DNA of 64,000 nucleotides from an uncultured Oscillospiraceae bacterium (GTDB lineage Bacteria; Bacillota; Clostridia; Oscillospirales; Oscillospiraceae). Below the pieces are notes generated by a model. It saw nothing but the letters and a program-made list of their open reading frames with translations. It ran no database searches and was not told where the DNA came from. Below, piece after piece: positions 48,816 to 56,249 of this stretch (positions within the stretch are counted from its first letter, which is position 1; every line of letters begins with the position of its first letter). The stretch spans positions 27,259 to 91,258 of the forward strand of contig CAKTQV010000008.1 of the NCBI GenBank assembly GCA_934597255.1, in the 5' to 3' direction. The position numbers and the translations under genes were made by a program.

Positions 48816-49120
48816 AGCTTTACTCCTATGGCCTGGCGTATCATGCCAAGAATGTCGTCCGGGCCGAGCCCCGCGCCGCCGGAGGCGGGGATGACGGCCA
48901 GAAGAGGACGCTCGCCGGCGATCTTCAGCCGCTCGACCGAGGCCGGGATCCAGGCCGCGGCCTTCGGTGTGATGAGGATCACGGCGACGTCGGTGTTCTG
49001 CGCGGCGCGGCGCACGGCGGCCTCCGCCTGCGCGGCCGACGCGACGAGCTCGCCCTCCACGCCGGCCAGCCGCAGGCCGGTCAGCGCGCGTGCGTCCTCG
49101 CTGATGAGATAATATTTCAC
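48812..49120 (-). CDS. atpF: V-type ATP synthase subunit F
   Basis: A 102-aa subunit with an alternating beta/alpha CheY-like fold: YYLISEDARALTGLRLAGVEG, VAVILITPKAAAWI, RPLLAVIPASGG. F joins the central stalk with D and regulates rotation. The GTG at 49120 overlaps the subunit K stop (GTGA) and its stop overlaps subunit E. A longer frame back to 49573 is only the shadow of subunit K. Confidence 0.9.
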   Translation of the reverse strand: MKYYLISEDARALTGLRLAGVEGELVASAAQAEAAVRRAAQNTDVAVILITPKAAAWIPASVERLKIAGERPLLAVIPASGGAGLGPDDILGMIRQAIGVKL

Positions 49121-49557
49121 AGCTTGCTGATGATCATAAAGCCGATCAGCAGCCCGTACAGCGCCAGACCCTCGGCCAGACCGACGAAGATCAGGCACTT
49201 GCCGAACACGCCCTCGTTTTCGCTGATCGCGCCGATGGCGGCGGAGGCGGAGGCCGTGACGGCCATCGCGCCGGCGATGCCGCTGCCGACGACCGAGATG
49301 GCGGCGGACAGATAGCCCATGGCCGTGGCGAAGGCGTCCGTGTGGATGAGGCTGTCCCCGGCGGCGGAAGCCGCCTGCGCCGCCGCGGCGGACTGGCTCA
49401 GGCACACGACCCCGCCGATCAGGATCAGCCCGAAGAAGGCGCAGAGATTGACCACGAGCGGCCGGCGGCTGCGATGGCCGGAGCGGACGCGGCGGTAGAT
49501 GACGTACAGGGGCGCGGCGATGGCGAGCAGGATCAGAAAGGCGTACAGAAAGATCAT
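49117..49557 (-). CDS. atpK: V-type ATP synthase subunit K (ion-carrying c-ring)
   Basis: A 146-aa proteolipid with four hydrophobic segments: about 1-21, 35-55, 76-110 and 118-146. Only the last carries an ion-binding carboxylate, the Glu of GLAEGLALYGLLIGFMI. The third and fourth form a normal c-subunit hairpin with a glycine/alanine-rich packing face (GSGIAGAMAVTASASAAIG). The first two look like an extra N-terminal hairpin with basic residues between. I cannot read sodium or proton preference with confidence, since the residues that bind sodium in Enterococcus NtpK are not obvious here. Confidence 0.9.
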   Translation of the reverse strand: MIFLYAFLILLAIAAPLYVIYRRVRSGHRSRRPLVVNLCAFFGLILIGGVVCLSQSAAAAQAASAAGDSLIHTDAFATAMGYLSAAISVVGSGIAGAMAVTASASAAIGAISENEGVFGKCLIFVGLAEGLALYGLLIGFMIISKL

Positions 49558-49589
49558 GATTTTTTCCTCCCAATAAAGCGGTTTATGTA

Positions 49590-51509
49590 TTAGTTGTAAT
49601 CGACGGAGAGACTGTGGAACGCGCGGCCGCGGCCCGAGTAGTAGCGGCCGAACATTTCATAAAACTGAAGCCGGATGATCTGGATGGAGGCAAGGCCCGC
49701 TTCCAGAACGGCGACGAAGGCGTTTCCGATGATGACGACGAGAAGGTTTCCCGCCGCCCCCCTGCACACGTCGGCGATGAGGTAGACGACCATCATCATC
49801 CCGGCGTGGGAGATGGCGAACGCGCCCACGCGCAGAAAGCTCATCGTGTTCGACAGGTAGCTCAGGATGGACTCAAAGATGTCGAAAAAGCCCATCATCA
49901 GCACGTCGCCGAGCTTTTCCTTCTTCCAGCTCCGGTCGCCGGCGAGCATCTTTCCCAGAAGCTCCCCGAACCAGATCAGGATCAGCGGCAGCACGATGCA
50001 CAGCCATACGCACAGCTTCGGAAAGGCGAACAGGCCGCTGTAAAGGCTCACGACGAGCGCGAGCACCGACACATAAAAGATCATGCCGCACAGGCCGTTC
50101 GGCCCGAACAGTCCCGCCTGATAATCCCGGCGGCGCAGCGCGTTCGCTATGTTCAGAAGCATGCAGCACACGATCACGACGGCTCCCAGTCCCACGGCCA
50201 GCAGCAGTGTCGTCATCAGGTTGTTTCCCTCAAGAACATGGAAGCCGCCCCAGGGGAACAGCTCCTCCATGCCGAAGCAGCTTCCGTAGATCAGTCCGAA
50301 GATCACGGAGCTGACGCCGCAGACGGAGAAAATGCGCCAGATGCCGCCGCCGGTCTTTTTCCACAGGAGCCAGCCCAGAGCGGCCAGACAGGCGCCCTGG
50401 CCGACGTCGCCGAACATGATGCCGAAAAACAGCGTGTAGCTGATGGCAAGGAACAGCCGCGGGTCGCCCTCGCCGTCGGCGGGAAGGCCGTACATCTTCA
50501 GGATCGGGTCGAACACGCCGGCAAGGCGGCGCTTTTTCAGCCGCACCGGGGCGGGGTGCTCCGGCTCGCTTCCGGCGGCGCTGCGGACGCAGCGGAAGCC
50601 GGGCTCGGCCTCCACCTCCGCCGAAAAGGCGTCGGCCCTGTCGCTGTCCACCCAGCCGACCAGATAAAACCGGCCCTTTGCCAGCCCTGCGAAGCGCCGC
50701 GCGCTGTGGCAGGCGCTTTTGAATTTCAGATAATCCCGGCGGCTGAGAAGCTCGTCCCGGCTGGCCTCGATCAGCGCGGCGCGCGCCGTGTCCAGCGCGG
50801 CGAGCTCACCGTCGGCCCTGCGTAGCGCGGCCTGAAGCTCCTCGAGAGCCTGCGCCGCCGTCCGGTCGCCCAGCGGGACGGCGGAGGGCAGGATGCGCTC
50901 GAAGCCGCCGCGTGAGAGAAGCGCGTCGGTCCGTTCCGCCTGCTCCCGCGTGGAGAGCATCAGAAACCATACCCATTCCTCGCTCCGGTCGGTCTCGATC
51001 ACGAGAAAGCCGTCGAGCGCCTGCGCCTCGGTCCGGCATGCCTCCCAGTTTTCCGGGTGGATGCGGCCGAAGCGGCAGTGAACGTAGCGCAGCGCGGCCA
51101 GCTCGGACATGGACTCGGAAACGGAGGCGAAATGCGTGAGCATTTCCACGGCGGCGGCATCGTCCGCGCGCTGCCTGACGAGCGCCGCGCGCTCGTTCTG
51201 CTGAGCGCTGAGCGTTTGTGCGAGCGTGTCGAGATAGGCCTGGCAGCCGCGCACGGTGTAGCCGCGGTCTTCAAAGGGCGTGTAGCCCGCCGTCAGCCCC
51301 AGCTCCTCCAGCAGCTTGTCGGCCTGGGCCAGCGCGGCCGCGCCGGGATCGTCCCCCTCCGGGCGCGTAAGCGCGCGAAGGCCGGACAGGAAACGCACGG
51401 CGTCCTCCGGATGGATGTCGCGGCCCATGAAAAATCGTTCGACGGCCTCGTCCAGCCGGTCGGCCGGGCCGGAGACGGTGAGCGCCGTCATTGTGTTTCT
51501 GGCCATCAT
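49590..51509 (-). CDS. atpI: V-type ATP synthase subunit I (a-subunit)
   Basis: A 639-aa stator subunit. Residues 1 to about 320 form the cytoplasmic part with coiled-coil arms; from about residue 330 there are about seven to eight membrane helices with FFGIMFGDVGQGACLAALGWLLW, GVSSVIFGLIYGSCFGMEE, LSNTMSFLRVGAFAISHAGMMM and GNAFVAVLEAGLASIQIIRLQFYEMFGRYYSGRGR. The late arginine in SFLRVGAFA matches the family's essential half-channel residue. ATG at 51509 overlaps the subunit C stop (ATGA). Confidence 0.94.
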   Translation of the reverse strand: MMARNTMTALTVSGPADRLDEAVERFFMGRDIHPEDAVRFLSGLRALTRPEGDDPGAAALAQADKLLEELGLTAGYTPFEDRGYTVRGCQAYLDTLAQTLSAQQNERAALVRQRADDAAAVEMLTHFASVSESMSELAALRYVHCRFGRIHPENWEACRTEAQALDGFLVIETDRSEEWVWFLMLSTREQAERTDALLSRGGFERILPSAVPLGDRTAAQALEELQAALRRADGELAALDTARAALIEASRDELLSRRDYLKFKSACHSARRFAGLAKGRFYLVGWVDSDRADAFSAEVEAEPGFRCVRSAAGSEPEHPAPVRLKKRRLAGVFDPILKMYGLPADGEGDPRLFLAISYTLFFGIMFGDVGQGACLAALGWLLWKKTGGGIWRIFSVCGVSSVIFGLIYGSCFGMEELFPWGGFHVLEGNNLMTTLLLAVGLGAVVIVCCMLLNIANALRRRDYQAGLFGPNGLCGMIFYVSVLALVVSLYSGLFAFPKLCVWLCIVLPLILIWFGELLGKMLAGDRSWKKEKLGDVLMMGFFDIFESILSYLSNTMSFLRVGAFAISHAGMMMVVYLIADVCRGAAGNLLVVIIGNAFVAVLEAGLASIQIIRLQFYEMFGRYYSGRGRAFHSLSVDYN

Positions 51510-52282
51510 ATCACCTGCCTTGATCGTTGTTCGGTTCTCTGTATCAGCCGCGTCAGGCGCAGCCGCGCCAGCTCCGAAAGCATCATATAGGCCATCGGAA
51601 CGGCCGCCGAGCACTCGCCCCCGGTCACGAGCCGGCGGCACAGGCGCTCCATATAGCGCTCGTACGCGTCGTCAAGCGCCTCCGGCGCCGCATCGCACAG
51701 CGCCTCCCACGGCGTGCCGCGCAGAAGCTGCGCCGCCGCCTTGTCGTCCGGGGCGGCGATCAGCGCGTCGATAAAGGCGCCCTTCAGCTCCATTCGCACC
51801 GGGATCAGACGCTCCCGGGCCTGCGGAAGCGAGGCCGGAAAGCGCCGCAGCCGGAGCAGATAAACGACGTTGAGCATGTCGGCCTCCGCGCCGAGCAGCT
51901 TTTTCAGCGCCAGCCGGGACAGGCCGCGGTAGCTTTTCTCGATGCAGGCGCTCAGCTCGTCGTACGCTTCGTTTGGATAGCTGAGCGCATGGGGCTTGCG
52001 GCGGAGAAAAAAAGCCATGTACTGCCGGTCTCTCTCGTGCCGCAGGTACAGGCACAGCCGCCGGTAGCGGTCGTGCAGCTCATCGGAAAGAGAGGCGCAC
52101 AGCTCCTGCGCGTCGTCCGTCGCGGCGGCCGCGGACCATGCGCCGCTCTGCCGCAGACGTTCGCCGATGCGCCGGACGCTGTCGAGCGCTTCCAGCTGCG
52201 TCCAGTCCTCGTCCGTCAGCCGGCGGGCGTACATGGCGCGCGCCTTGGCCGTCACGGCGCTGTATGCGGCGGCGCGGCTCAT
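51506..52282 (-). CDS. atpC: V-type ATP synthase subunit C
   Basis: A 258-aa, mostly helical subunit, matching the socket that links the central stalk to the K ring. Conservation is low in this family. Features seen are the N-terminal AYSAVTAKARAMYARRLT, the middle segment EADMLNVVYLLRLRRF, a classic subunit C stretch, and the C-terminal GGECSAAVPMAYMMLSELARLRLTRLI. It is shorter than the usual 320-340 aa, so part of the three-fold helical bundle seems reduced. Position between the small stator gene and subunit I fits. Confidence 0.85.
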   Translation of the reverse strand: MSRAAAYSAVTAKARAMYARRLTDEDWTQLEALDSVRRIGERLRQSGAWSAAAATDDAQELCASLSDELHDRYRRLCLYLRHERDRQYMAFFLRRKPHALSYPNEAYDELSACIEKSYRGLSRLALKKLLGAEADMLNVVYLLRLRRFPASLPQARERLIPVRMELKGAFIDALIAAPDDKAAAQLLRGTPWEALCDAAPEALDDAYERYMERLCRRLVTGGECSAAVPMAYMMLSELARLRLTRLIQRTEQRSRQVI

Positions 52283-52599
52283 GAAAGCCCCACCGCTTCC
52301 CGGAAGATGCGTTCGATGCAGTCCTGCTTCTTTTCCTCATACTGCCGGTCAAGCGCGGCGAGCGCCTCGTCCAGCCGGCGGTCGAGCGCGGCGATCCGGG
52401 CGGCGGTCGATTCCTGCTCCCCGGCGCGCAGCGCCTCGGTCTCCTGCCGGGCCGCGGCCATCGCCTTCTGTTCAGCCGCGGCAAAGATGCCGTCGCGGCT
52501 GCCGGCCAGCAGCTTCTCCCTCCGTTCGGCGGCCGCCACTCGCTCGCGCGCGTCGTGATCGGCCCGGACGATGGCGTGCAGTATTTCCTTGTCCTCCAT
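52279..52599 (-). CDS. V-type ATPase stator subunit (H/G-like)
   Basis: A 106-aa protein that is a single long charged helix (DHDARERVAAAERREKLLAGSRDGIFAAAEQKAMAAARQE and so on, heptad-like Ala/Glu/Arg/Lys). It matches the small subunit that pairs with E in the peripheral stalk (H in archaea, G in eukaryotes, NtpF in Enterococcus). No motif beyond coiled coil is available, so the call rests on composition, size and place at the operon head. The ATG follows GGAGGT; the operon runs H/G, C, I, K, F, E, A, B, D. Confidence 0.75.
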   Translation of the reverse strand: MEDKEILHAIVRADHDARERVAAAERREKLLAGSRDGIFAAAEQKAMAAARQETEALRAGEQESTAARIAALDRRLDEALAALDRQYEEKKQDCIERIFREAVGLS

Positions 52600-52662
52600 G
52601 GGAAGACCTCCTGTCGGATTGTCGGTGCATGGCGCCGGGCGGCCCGGCGCGTCCGCGCCAAA

Positions 52663-52692
52663 ATTATACCACCGGAGAGGTATCCTTGTGAA
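52663..52692 (-). promoter_or_regulatory. SigA promoter for the V-type ATPase operon
   Basis: Minus strand TTCACA (52692-52687), 18-base spacer, TATAAT (52668-52663), about 65 bases before the first gene. Confidence 0.68.
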
Positions 52693-52727
52693 GCTTTTTT
52701 TGCCGGACGGCTGCGCGGAAGAAACGA

Positions 52728-52756
52728 TTGCGCGCCGGGCGGTTTTGACGTATACT
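52728..52756 (+). promoter_or_regulatory. SigA promoter for apgM-ispE
   Basis: TTGCGC (52728-52733), 17-base spacer, TATACT (52751-52756), diverging from the V-type ATPase promoter. Confidence 0.6.
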
Positions 52757-52784
52757 GGGGAGTATGGAAAGCAGGTGTTAAAAT

Positions 52785-54017
52785 ATGAAGTATTTACTTT
52801 TTATAGGCGACGGCATGGCGGACAATCCCATCCCGGAGCGCGGAGGGAAGACGCCGCTGGAGCTGGCGGACAAGCCCCTGATCGACAAGCTGTCCCGCGG
52901 GGGCGTTCTCGGCAGCGTCGTCAACTGTCCGAAGGAGTTTGAGCCGGGCAGCGCGACGGCGATCCTGTCCATTTTCGGCGCCGATCCGCTCGTGTATTAC
53001 CACGGGCGCGGTCCGCTGGAGGCGGCGGCGCAGGGCATCGGGCTGCGGGACGGCGACATGGCCTGCCGCTGCAATATGGTCACGCTCAGCGACGGGGACG
53101 AGCCCTACGAGGAAAGGCGCATCCTGTCCCACTCGGCCGGCTCCATCGGGGCGGAGGATTCCGACGCGCTGGTGCGCGCGCTGTGGGACAGCGCGGAGTT
53201 CGGCGCGCTGGCGAAGAAATACGGCTGCGCGATCTATCCCGGCGGCTCGTTCCGCCATTTCATGGTGCAGTCCGGCGCCGACATCGGCGGCCTTCGTCTC
53301 ATCCCGCCGCACGACCATCTCGGGGAGGTCATCGGCCCTCTGCTGCCCGGCGGCTGCGCCGACGCCGCCGCGCTGCGCGAGATGCAGGAGGCGGCCACGC
53401 GCTTTCTCGACCATCATCCCATCAACGAGCGGCGGCGCGCGGAGGGAAAGATGCCGGCCAACGGCGTGTGGTTCTGGGCGGAGGGCACGGCGGCCATCCT
53501 TCCGGACTTCGCGGCGAAATACGGCCACAGCGGCGAGGTCGTTTCGGCGGTGCCGCTGGTGCAGGGGATCGCGCGGCTGTCCGGGCTGCGGGCGCCCTCT
53601 GTTCCCGGCGCGACCGGCGAGATCGACACGAACTGGGAGGGCAAGGCGGAAAAGACGATCGAGATCCTCTCGCGCTGCGAGTTTGCCTGCCTGCACATCG
53701 AGGCGCCGGACGAGTGTACCCACAACGGCGACACGGACGGGAAGATACAGTCCATCTCCTGGCTCTCCAGCCGGGAGCTTGCGCCCATTCTCGACTGGCT
53801 CGACCACTGCGGCGAGCCGTACCGCATCCTGATGCTGTCCGATCACAAAACGCTCACGTCCAACCGCGCCCACGACGGCGACCCCGTCCCCTTCCTGCTG
53901 TACGACAGCCGGCGCACGGACGGGAGCGGTCTGGATTACACGGAGAAAAACGGCCTTGCCACGGGCGTGTTCGTGGAAAACGGAACGGCGCTGATGGGGA
54001 TGCTGTTCGATGCGTGA
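52785..54017 (+). CDS. apgM: 2,3-bisphosphoglycerate-independent phosphoglycerate mutase, archaeal type (ApgM)
   Basis: A 410-aa metalloenzyme of the alkaline phosphatase superfamily that interconverts 3- and 2-phosphoglycerate. It opens YLLFIGDGMADNPIPERGGKTPLELA (metal aspartate), carries the putative phosphorylated Ser in EPGSATAILSIFGADP, then YYHGRGPLEAAAQGI, the AAILPDF and metal-binding HIEAPDECTHNGD and LSDHKTL blocks. Bacterial members are a minority beside GpmI. It overlaps ispE by eight bases, an unusual pairing that may only reflect operon building. Confidence 0.92.
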   Translation: MKYLLFIGDGMADNPIPERGGKTPLELADKPLIDKLSRGGVLGSVVNCPKEFEPGSATAILSIFGADPLVYYHGRGPLEAAAQGIGLRDGDMACRCNMVTLSDGDEPYEERRILSHSAGSIGAEDSDALVRALWDSAEFGALAKKYGCAIYPGGSFRHFMVQSGADIGGLRLIPPHDHLGEVIGPLLPGGCADAAALREMQEAATRFLDHHPINERRRAEGKMPANGVWFWAEGTAAILPDFAAKYGHSGEVVSAVPLVQGIARLSGLRAPSVPGATGEIDTNWEGKAEKTIEILSRCEFACLHIEAPDECTHNGDTDGKIQSISWLSSRELAPILDWLDHCGEPYRILMLSDHKTLTSNRAHDGDPVPFLLYDSRRTDGSGLDYTEKNGLATGVFVENGTALMGMLFDA

Positions 54018-54861
54018 GCGGGCGTATGCGAAGCTGAATCTGTCGCTGGATGTGCTGGGCCGGACGGGCGACGGCTACCACGATATGCGCATGGTGATGC
54101 AGTCGGTCGAATTCGGCGACGATATCGACGTCGCGCTGACGGACGGGAGCTTCTCCATCGCGCCGGGGCAGCCGTATCTGCCGGCGGACGGCCGGAATCT
54201 GGCCATGAAGGCGGCCGTCCTCTTTCTGGAGGGGACGGGGCTCGGCGCGCGCATCCGCGTGACGAAGCGGAGCCCGGTATGCGCCGGGATGGGCGGCGGC
54301 TCGTCGGACGCCGCGGCGGTGCTGCGAGCGCTCAACCGGCTGACGGGCGCGCGGAAAAGCGAGGCGGAGCTTTGCGCCATGGCGGAAAAGCTGGGAAGCG
54401 ACGTGCCCTTCTGCGTGGCCGGCGGAACGCAGCTTGCCGAAGGGCGCGGCGAGAGGCTGACGGCGCTGCCGCCGCTGCCGGACTGCGCCATCGTGATCGC
54501 AAAGCCCTCCTTTGCCATCTCCACGCCGCAGCTGTTCGCCCGCATCGACGCGCGCCGCAGCCGTATGCGGCCGGATGCGGCGGGACTGTGCGCGGCGCTG
54601 GAGTCCGGCGATCTCGCCGGCGTCAGCCGCAGGCTGTATAATGTGTTCGAGGACGTTCTGCCGCGCCAGTGGGCGGAGGTGTTTGCGATCAAGTCGGAGC
54701 TTTTGTCCGGCGGCGCGCTGGGCGCGGCCATGACCGGAACGGGCAGCGCGGTTTTCGGGCTGTTCGATTCCGAGACGGCGGCGCAGCGCTGCCGCGAGGA
54801 GCTGGGCCGGCGGTACGCCGAATGCTGGCTGACCAGGCCGTCCGGCCGGATCGGGCTTTGA
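54010..54861 (+). CDS. ispE: 4-diphosphocytidyl-2-C-methyl-D-erythritol kinase
   Basis: GHMP kinase (283 aa) of the methylerythritol-phosphate route to isoprenoids. It shows AYAKLNLSLDVLGRTGDGYHDMRMVMQSV at the N terminus (catalytic Lys/Asp), the ATP loop GMGGGSSDAAAVLRALN (about 95-112) and the C-terminal GALGAAMTGTGSAVFGLF glycine loop. Its length is normal. It is cotranscribed with apgM. A hairpin terminator at 54906 ends the operon. Confidence 0.95.
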   Translation: MRERAYAKLNLSLDVLGRTGDGYHDMRMVMQSVEFGDDIDVALTDGSFSIAPGQPYLPADGRNLAMKAAVLFLEGTGLGARIRVTKRSPVCAGMGGGSSDAAAVLRALNRLTGARKSEAELCAMAEKLGSDVPFCVAGGTQLAEGRGERLTALPPLPDCAIVIAKPSFAISTPQLFARIDARRSRMRPDAAGLCAALESGDLAGVSRRLYNVFEDVLPRQWAEVFAIKSELLSGGALGAAMTGTGSAVFGLFDSETAAQRCREELGRRYAECWLTRPSGRIGL

Positions 54862-54890
54862 GGCGTCCGCGCGGAAACGGCGTCAAAACG

Positions 54891-54920
54891 GTATAAAAGC
54901 AAGCGTCACCGCCGATAATT
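54891..54920 (+). promoter_or_regulatory. candidate sigma-F promoter for spoIIR
   Basis: GTATA (54891-54895), 15 bases, then GCCGATAATT (54911-54920), resembling the sigma-F pattern of a GYATA -35 and a G-rich/A-rich -10, with two imperfect positions. It overlaps the terminator hairpin at 54906-54930. spoIIR is known to be a sigma-F target in Bacillus. Confidence 0.45.
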
Positions 54921-54938
54921 CCGGCGGTGATGTTTTTT
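54906..54938 (+). terminator. terminator of the apgM-ispE operon, overlapping the spoIIR ribosome site
   Basis: Perfect 9-base stem TCACCGCCG/CGGCGGTGA (54906-54914 with 54922-54930), 7-base loop, then TGTTTTTT directly before the spoIIR ATG. The 3' arm contains the GGTGA ribosome site of spoIIR. Confidence 0.75.
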
Positions 54939-55556
54939 ATGAAGAAAGGGATAAGAAGCTGGAAAAGTTGGGAGCTGGCGGGTGTGATGGCGCTGTGCGT
55001 ATGCTTCTGCACGGGCCTTTGGGCCCAGAGAACGCAGAGAGCGCTGTCCGACGGGCTGGTGCGGCTGCACATCGTGGCAAACTCCGACCGGCCGGACGAT
55101 CAGGCGGCCAAGCTGCGCCTGCGCGACGAGATACTGGACATACTTACGCCGGCGCTGGAGGGCGCGGAGAGCCGCGGGGAGGCCGTTGAGATACTGGAGG
55201 GCCTTCTGCCGCGCATCGAGGCGCTGGGCGATCTGCGCGTCAGTCTGACGGAGGAGCGCTTCCCGACGCGGGATTATACGGATTTTTCGCTGCCGGCGGG
55301 GGATTATCTCGCGCTGCGCGTGGTCATGGGGGAAGGGCAGGGGCACAACTGGTGGTGCGTTCTGTATCCGCCGCTGTGTACGGAGGCGCTCGTGCGCCAG
55401 TCGCAGGAGACGTTCGCTTCGCTGAGCGAGGAAGAAAAAGCCCTCGTCACGCGTTCGGACGAGGGCTATGTTCTGAAATTCCGTATCGTGGAGCTGTGGG
55501 AACAGCTCGTGCAGGCGGTGGAGGGTCAGGAGGAAAAGGTTGCCTCGCCGGAATAA
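54939..55556 (+). CDS. spoIIR: stage II sporulation protein R
   Basis: A 205-aa secreted sporulation signal. It is made in the forespore and activates SpoIIGA, which processes pro-sigma-E in the mother cell. It has an N-terminal membrane/signal helix (about 12-30, WELAGVMALCVCFCTGLWA), LVRLHIVANSDRPDDQAAKLRLRDEIL, a well-conserved SpoIIR block, and VMGEGQGHNWWCVLYPPLC, typical of the family core. ATG at 54939 has GGTGA seven bases upstream; earlier GTG/ATG codons at 54927-54930 lie in the hairpin. Its 3' end overlaps the convergent birA gene by 31 bases. Confidence 0.93.
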   Translation: MKKGIRSWKSWELAGVMALCVCFCTGLWAQRTQRALSDGLVRLHIVANSDRPDDQAAKLRLRDEILDILTPALEGAESRGEAVEILEGLLPRIEALGDLRVSLTEERFPTRDYTDFSLPAGDYLALRVVMGEGQGHNWWCVLYPPLCTEALVRQSQETFASLSEEEKALVTRSDEGYVLKFRIVELWEQLVQAVEGQEEKVASPE

Positions 55557-56224
55557 ACGGTGACGACGGTGCGGTTTTCCTGCGTCATGACCATCAGGCC
55601 GCCGTGCTTGTCCACGGCGAAGGCGAAGCCGTACAGCGGCATCCCGCGGTAGGTCACGTCCACCATGCGGCCGAGCGTGCAGCAGCGGCGGGCGTACAGC
55701 TCAAGCAGCGCCTCGCGGTTTTCGGGATAGCCGGACAGGATGTCCGCCAGCCGGCGCGTGATCCGCTCGAGCAGCTCCCCGCGCGCGGTGTTGACGCGGC
55801 CAGCCTGCGTCAGCTCCGCGGGAAGCTCGTTTTCCACGTTCACGCCGAAGCCGAAGATCAGGCAGTTCTCCTTCATTTCGCACAGGATGCCGCAGACCTT
55901 CCGCCCGTCGAGCAGAATGTCGTTGGGCCATTTGATCTGCGCCTTTGGGCCGACCGCCTCGCAGGCGGCCAGCGCCGCCAGCGCCGCCAGGGCGGGCGCC
56001 TCGGCCGCCGGGCAGGGAAGCGCGGCGCACACGGACAGATACAGGCCGCCCGGCTCGGAGGAAAAGCTGCGGCCCATGCGGCCGCGGCCGGCGCTCTGCC
56101 GGCCGGCGGCCACGATGGAGCCGGGGCCGCGCCGGAGCGCCTCGTCGTTGGTCGACGCGCACTCGGAGAGGTACTCGAACGAGTACCCCTCCGGCGGCGT
56201 ATAGGATTCGTAAGGCATAGTCAT
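55526..56224 (-). CDS. birA: biotin--[acetyl-CoA-carboxylase] ligase (catalytic domain only)
   Basis: A 232-aa biotin protein ligase that attaches biotin to carrier lysines through biotinyl-AMP. The biotin/ATP loop GRQSAGRGRMGRSFSSEPGGLYLSV and KWPNDILLDGRKVCGILCEM are clear, and a C-terminal SH3-like domain (VDVTYRGMPLYGFAFAVDKHGGLMV) follows. It lacks the N-terminal DNA-binding domain found in repressor-type BirA, so it should not regulate transcription. It lies 25 bases after pyruvate carboxylase, its likely substrate. Confidence 0.93.
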   Translation of the reverse strand: MTMPYESYTPPEGYSFEYLSECASTNDEALRRGPGSIVAAGRQSAGRGRMGRSFSSEPGGLYLSVCAALPCPAAEAPALAALAALAACEAVGPKAQIKWPNDILLDGRKVCGILCEMKENCLIFGFGVNVENELPAELTQAGRVNTARGELLERITRRLADILSGYPENREALLELYARRCCTLGRMVDVTYRGMPLYGFAFAVDKHGGLMVMTQENRTVVTVYSGEATFSS

Positions 56225-56249
56225 GCGTCCCTTTCGCCGCTGCGTCCGC

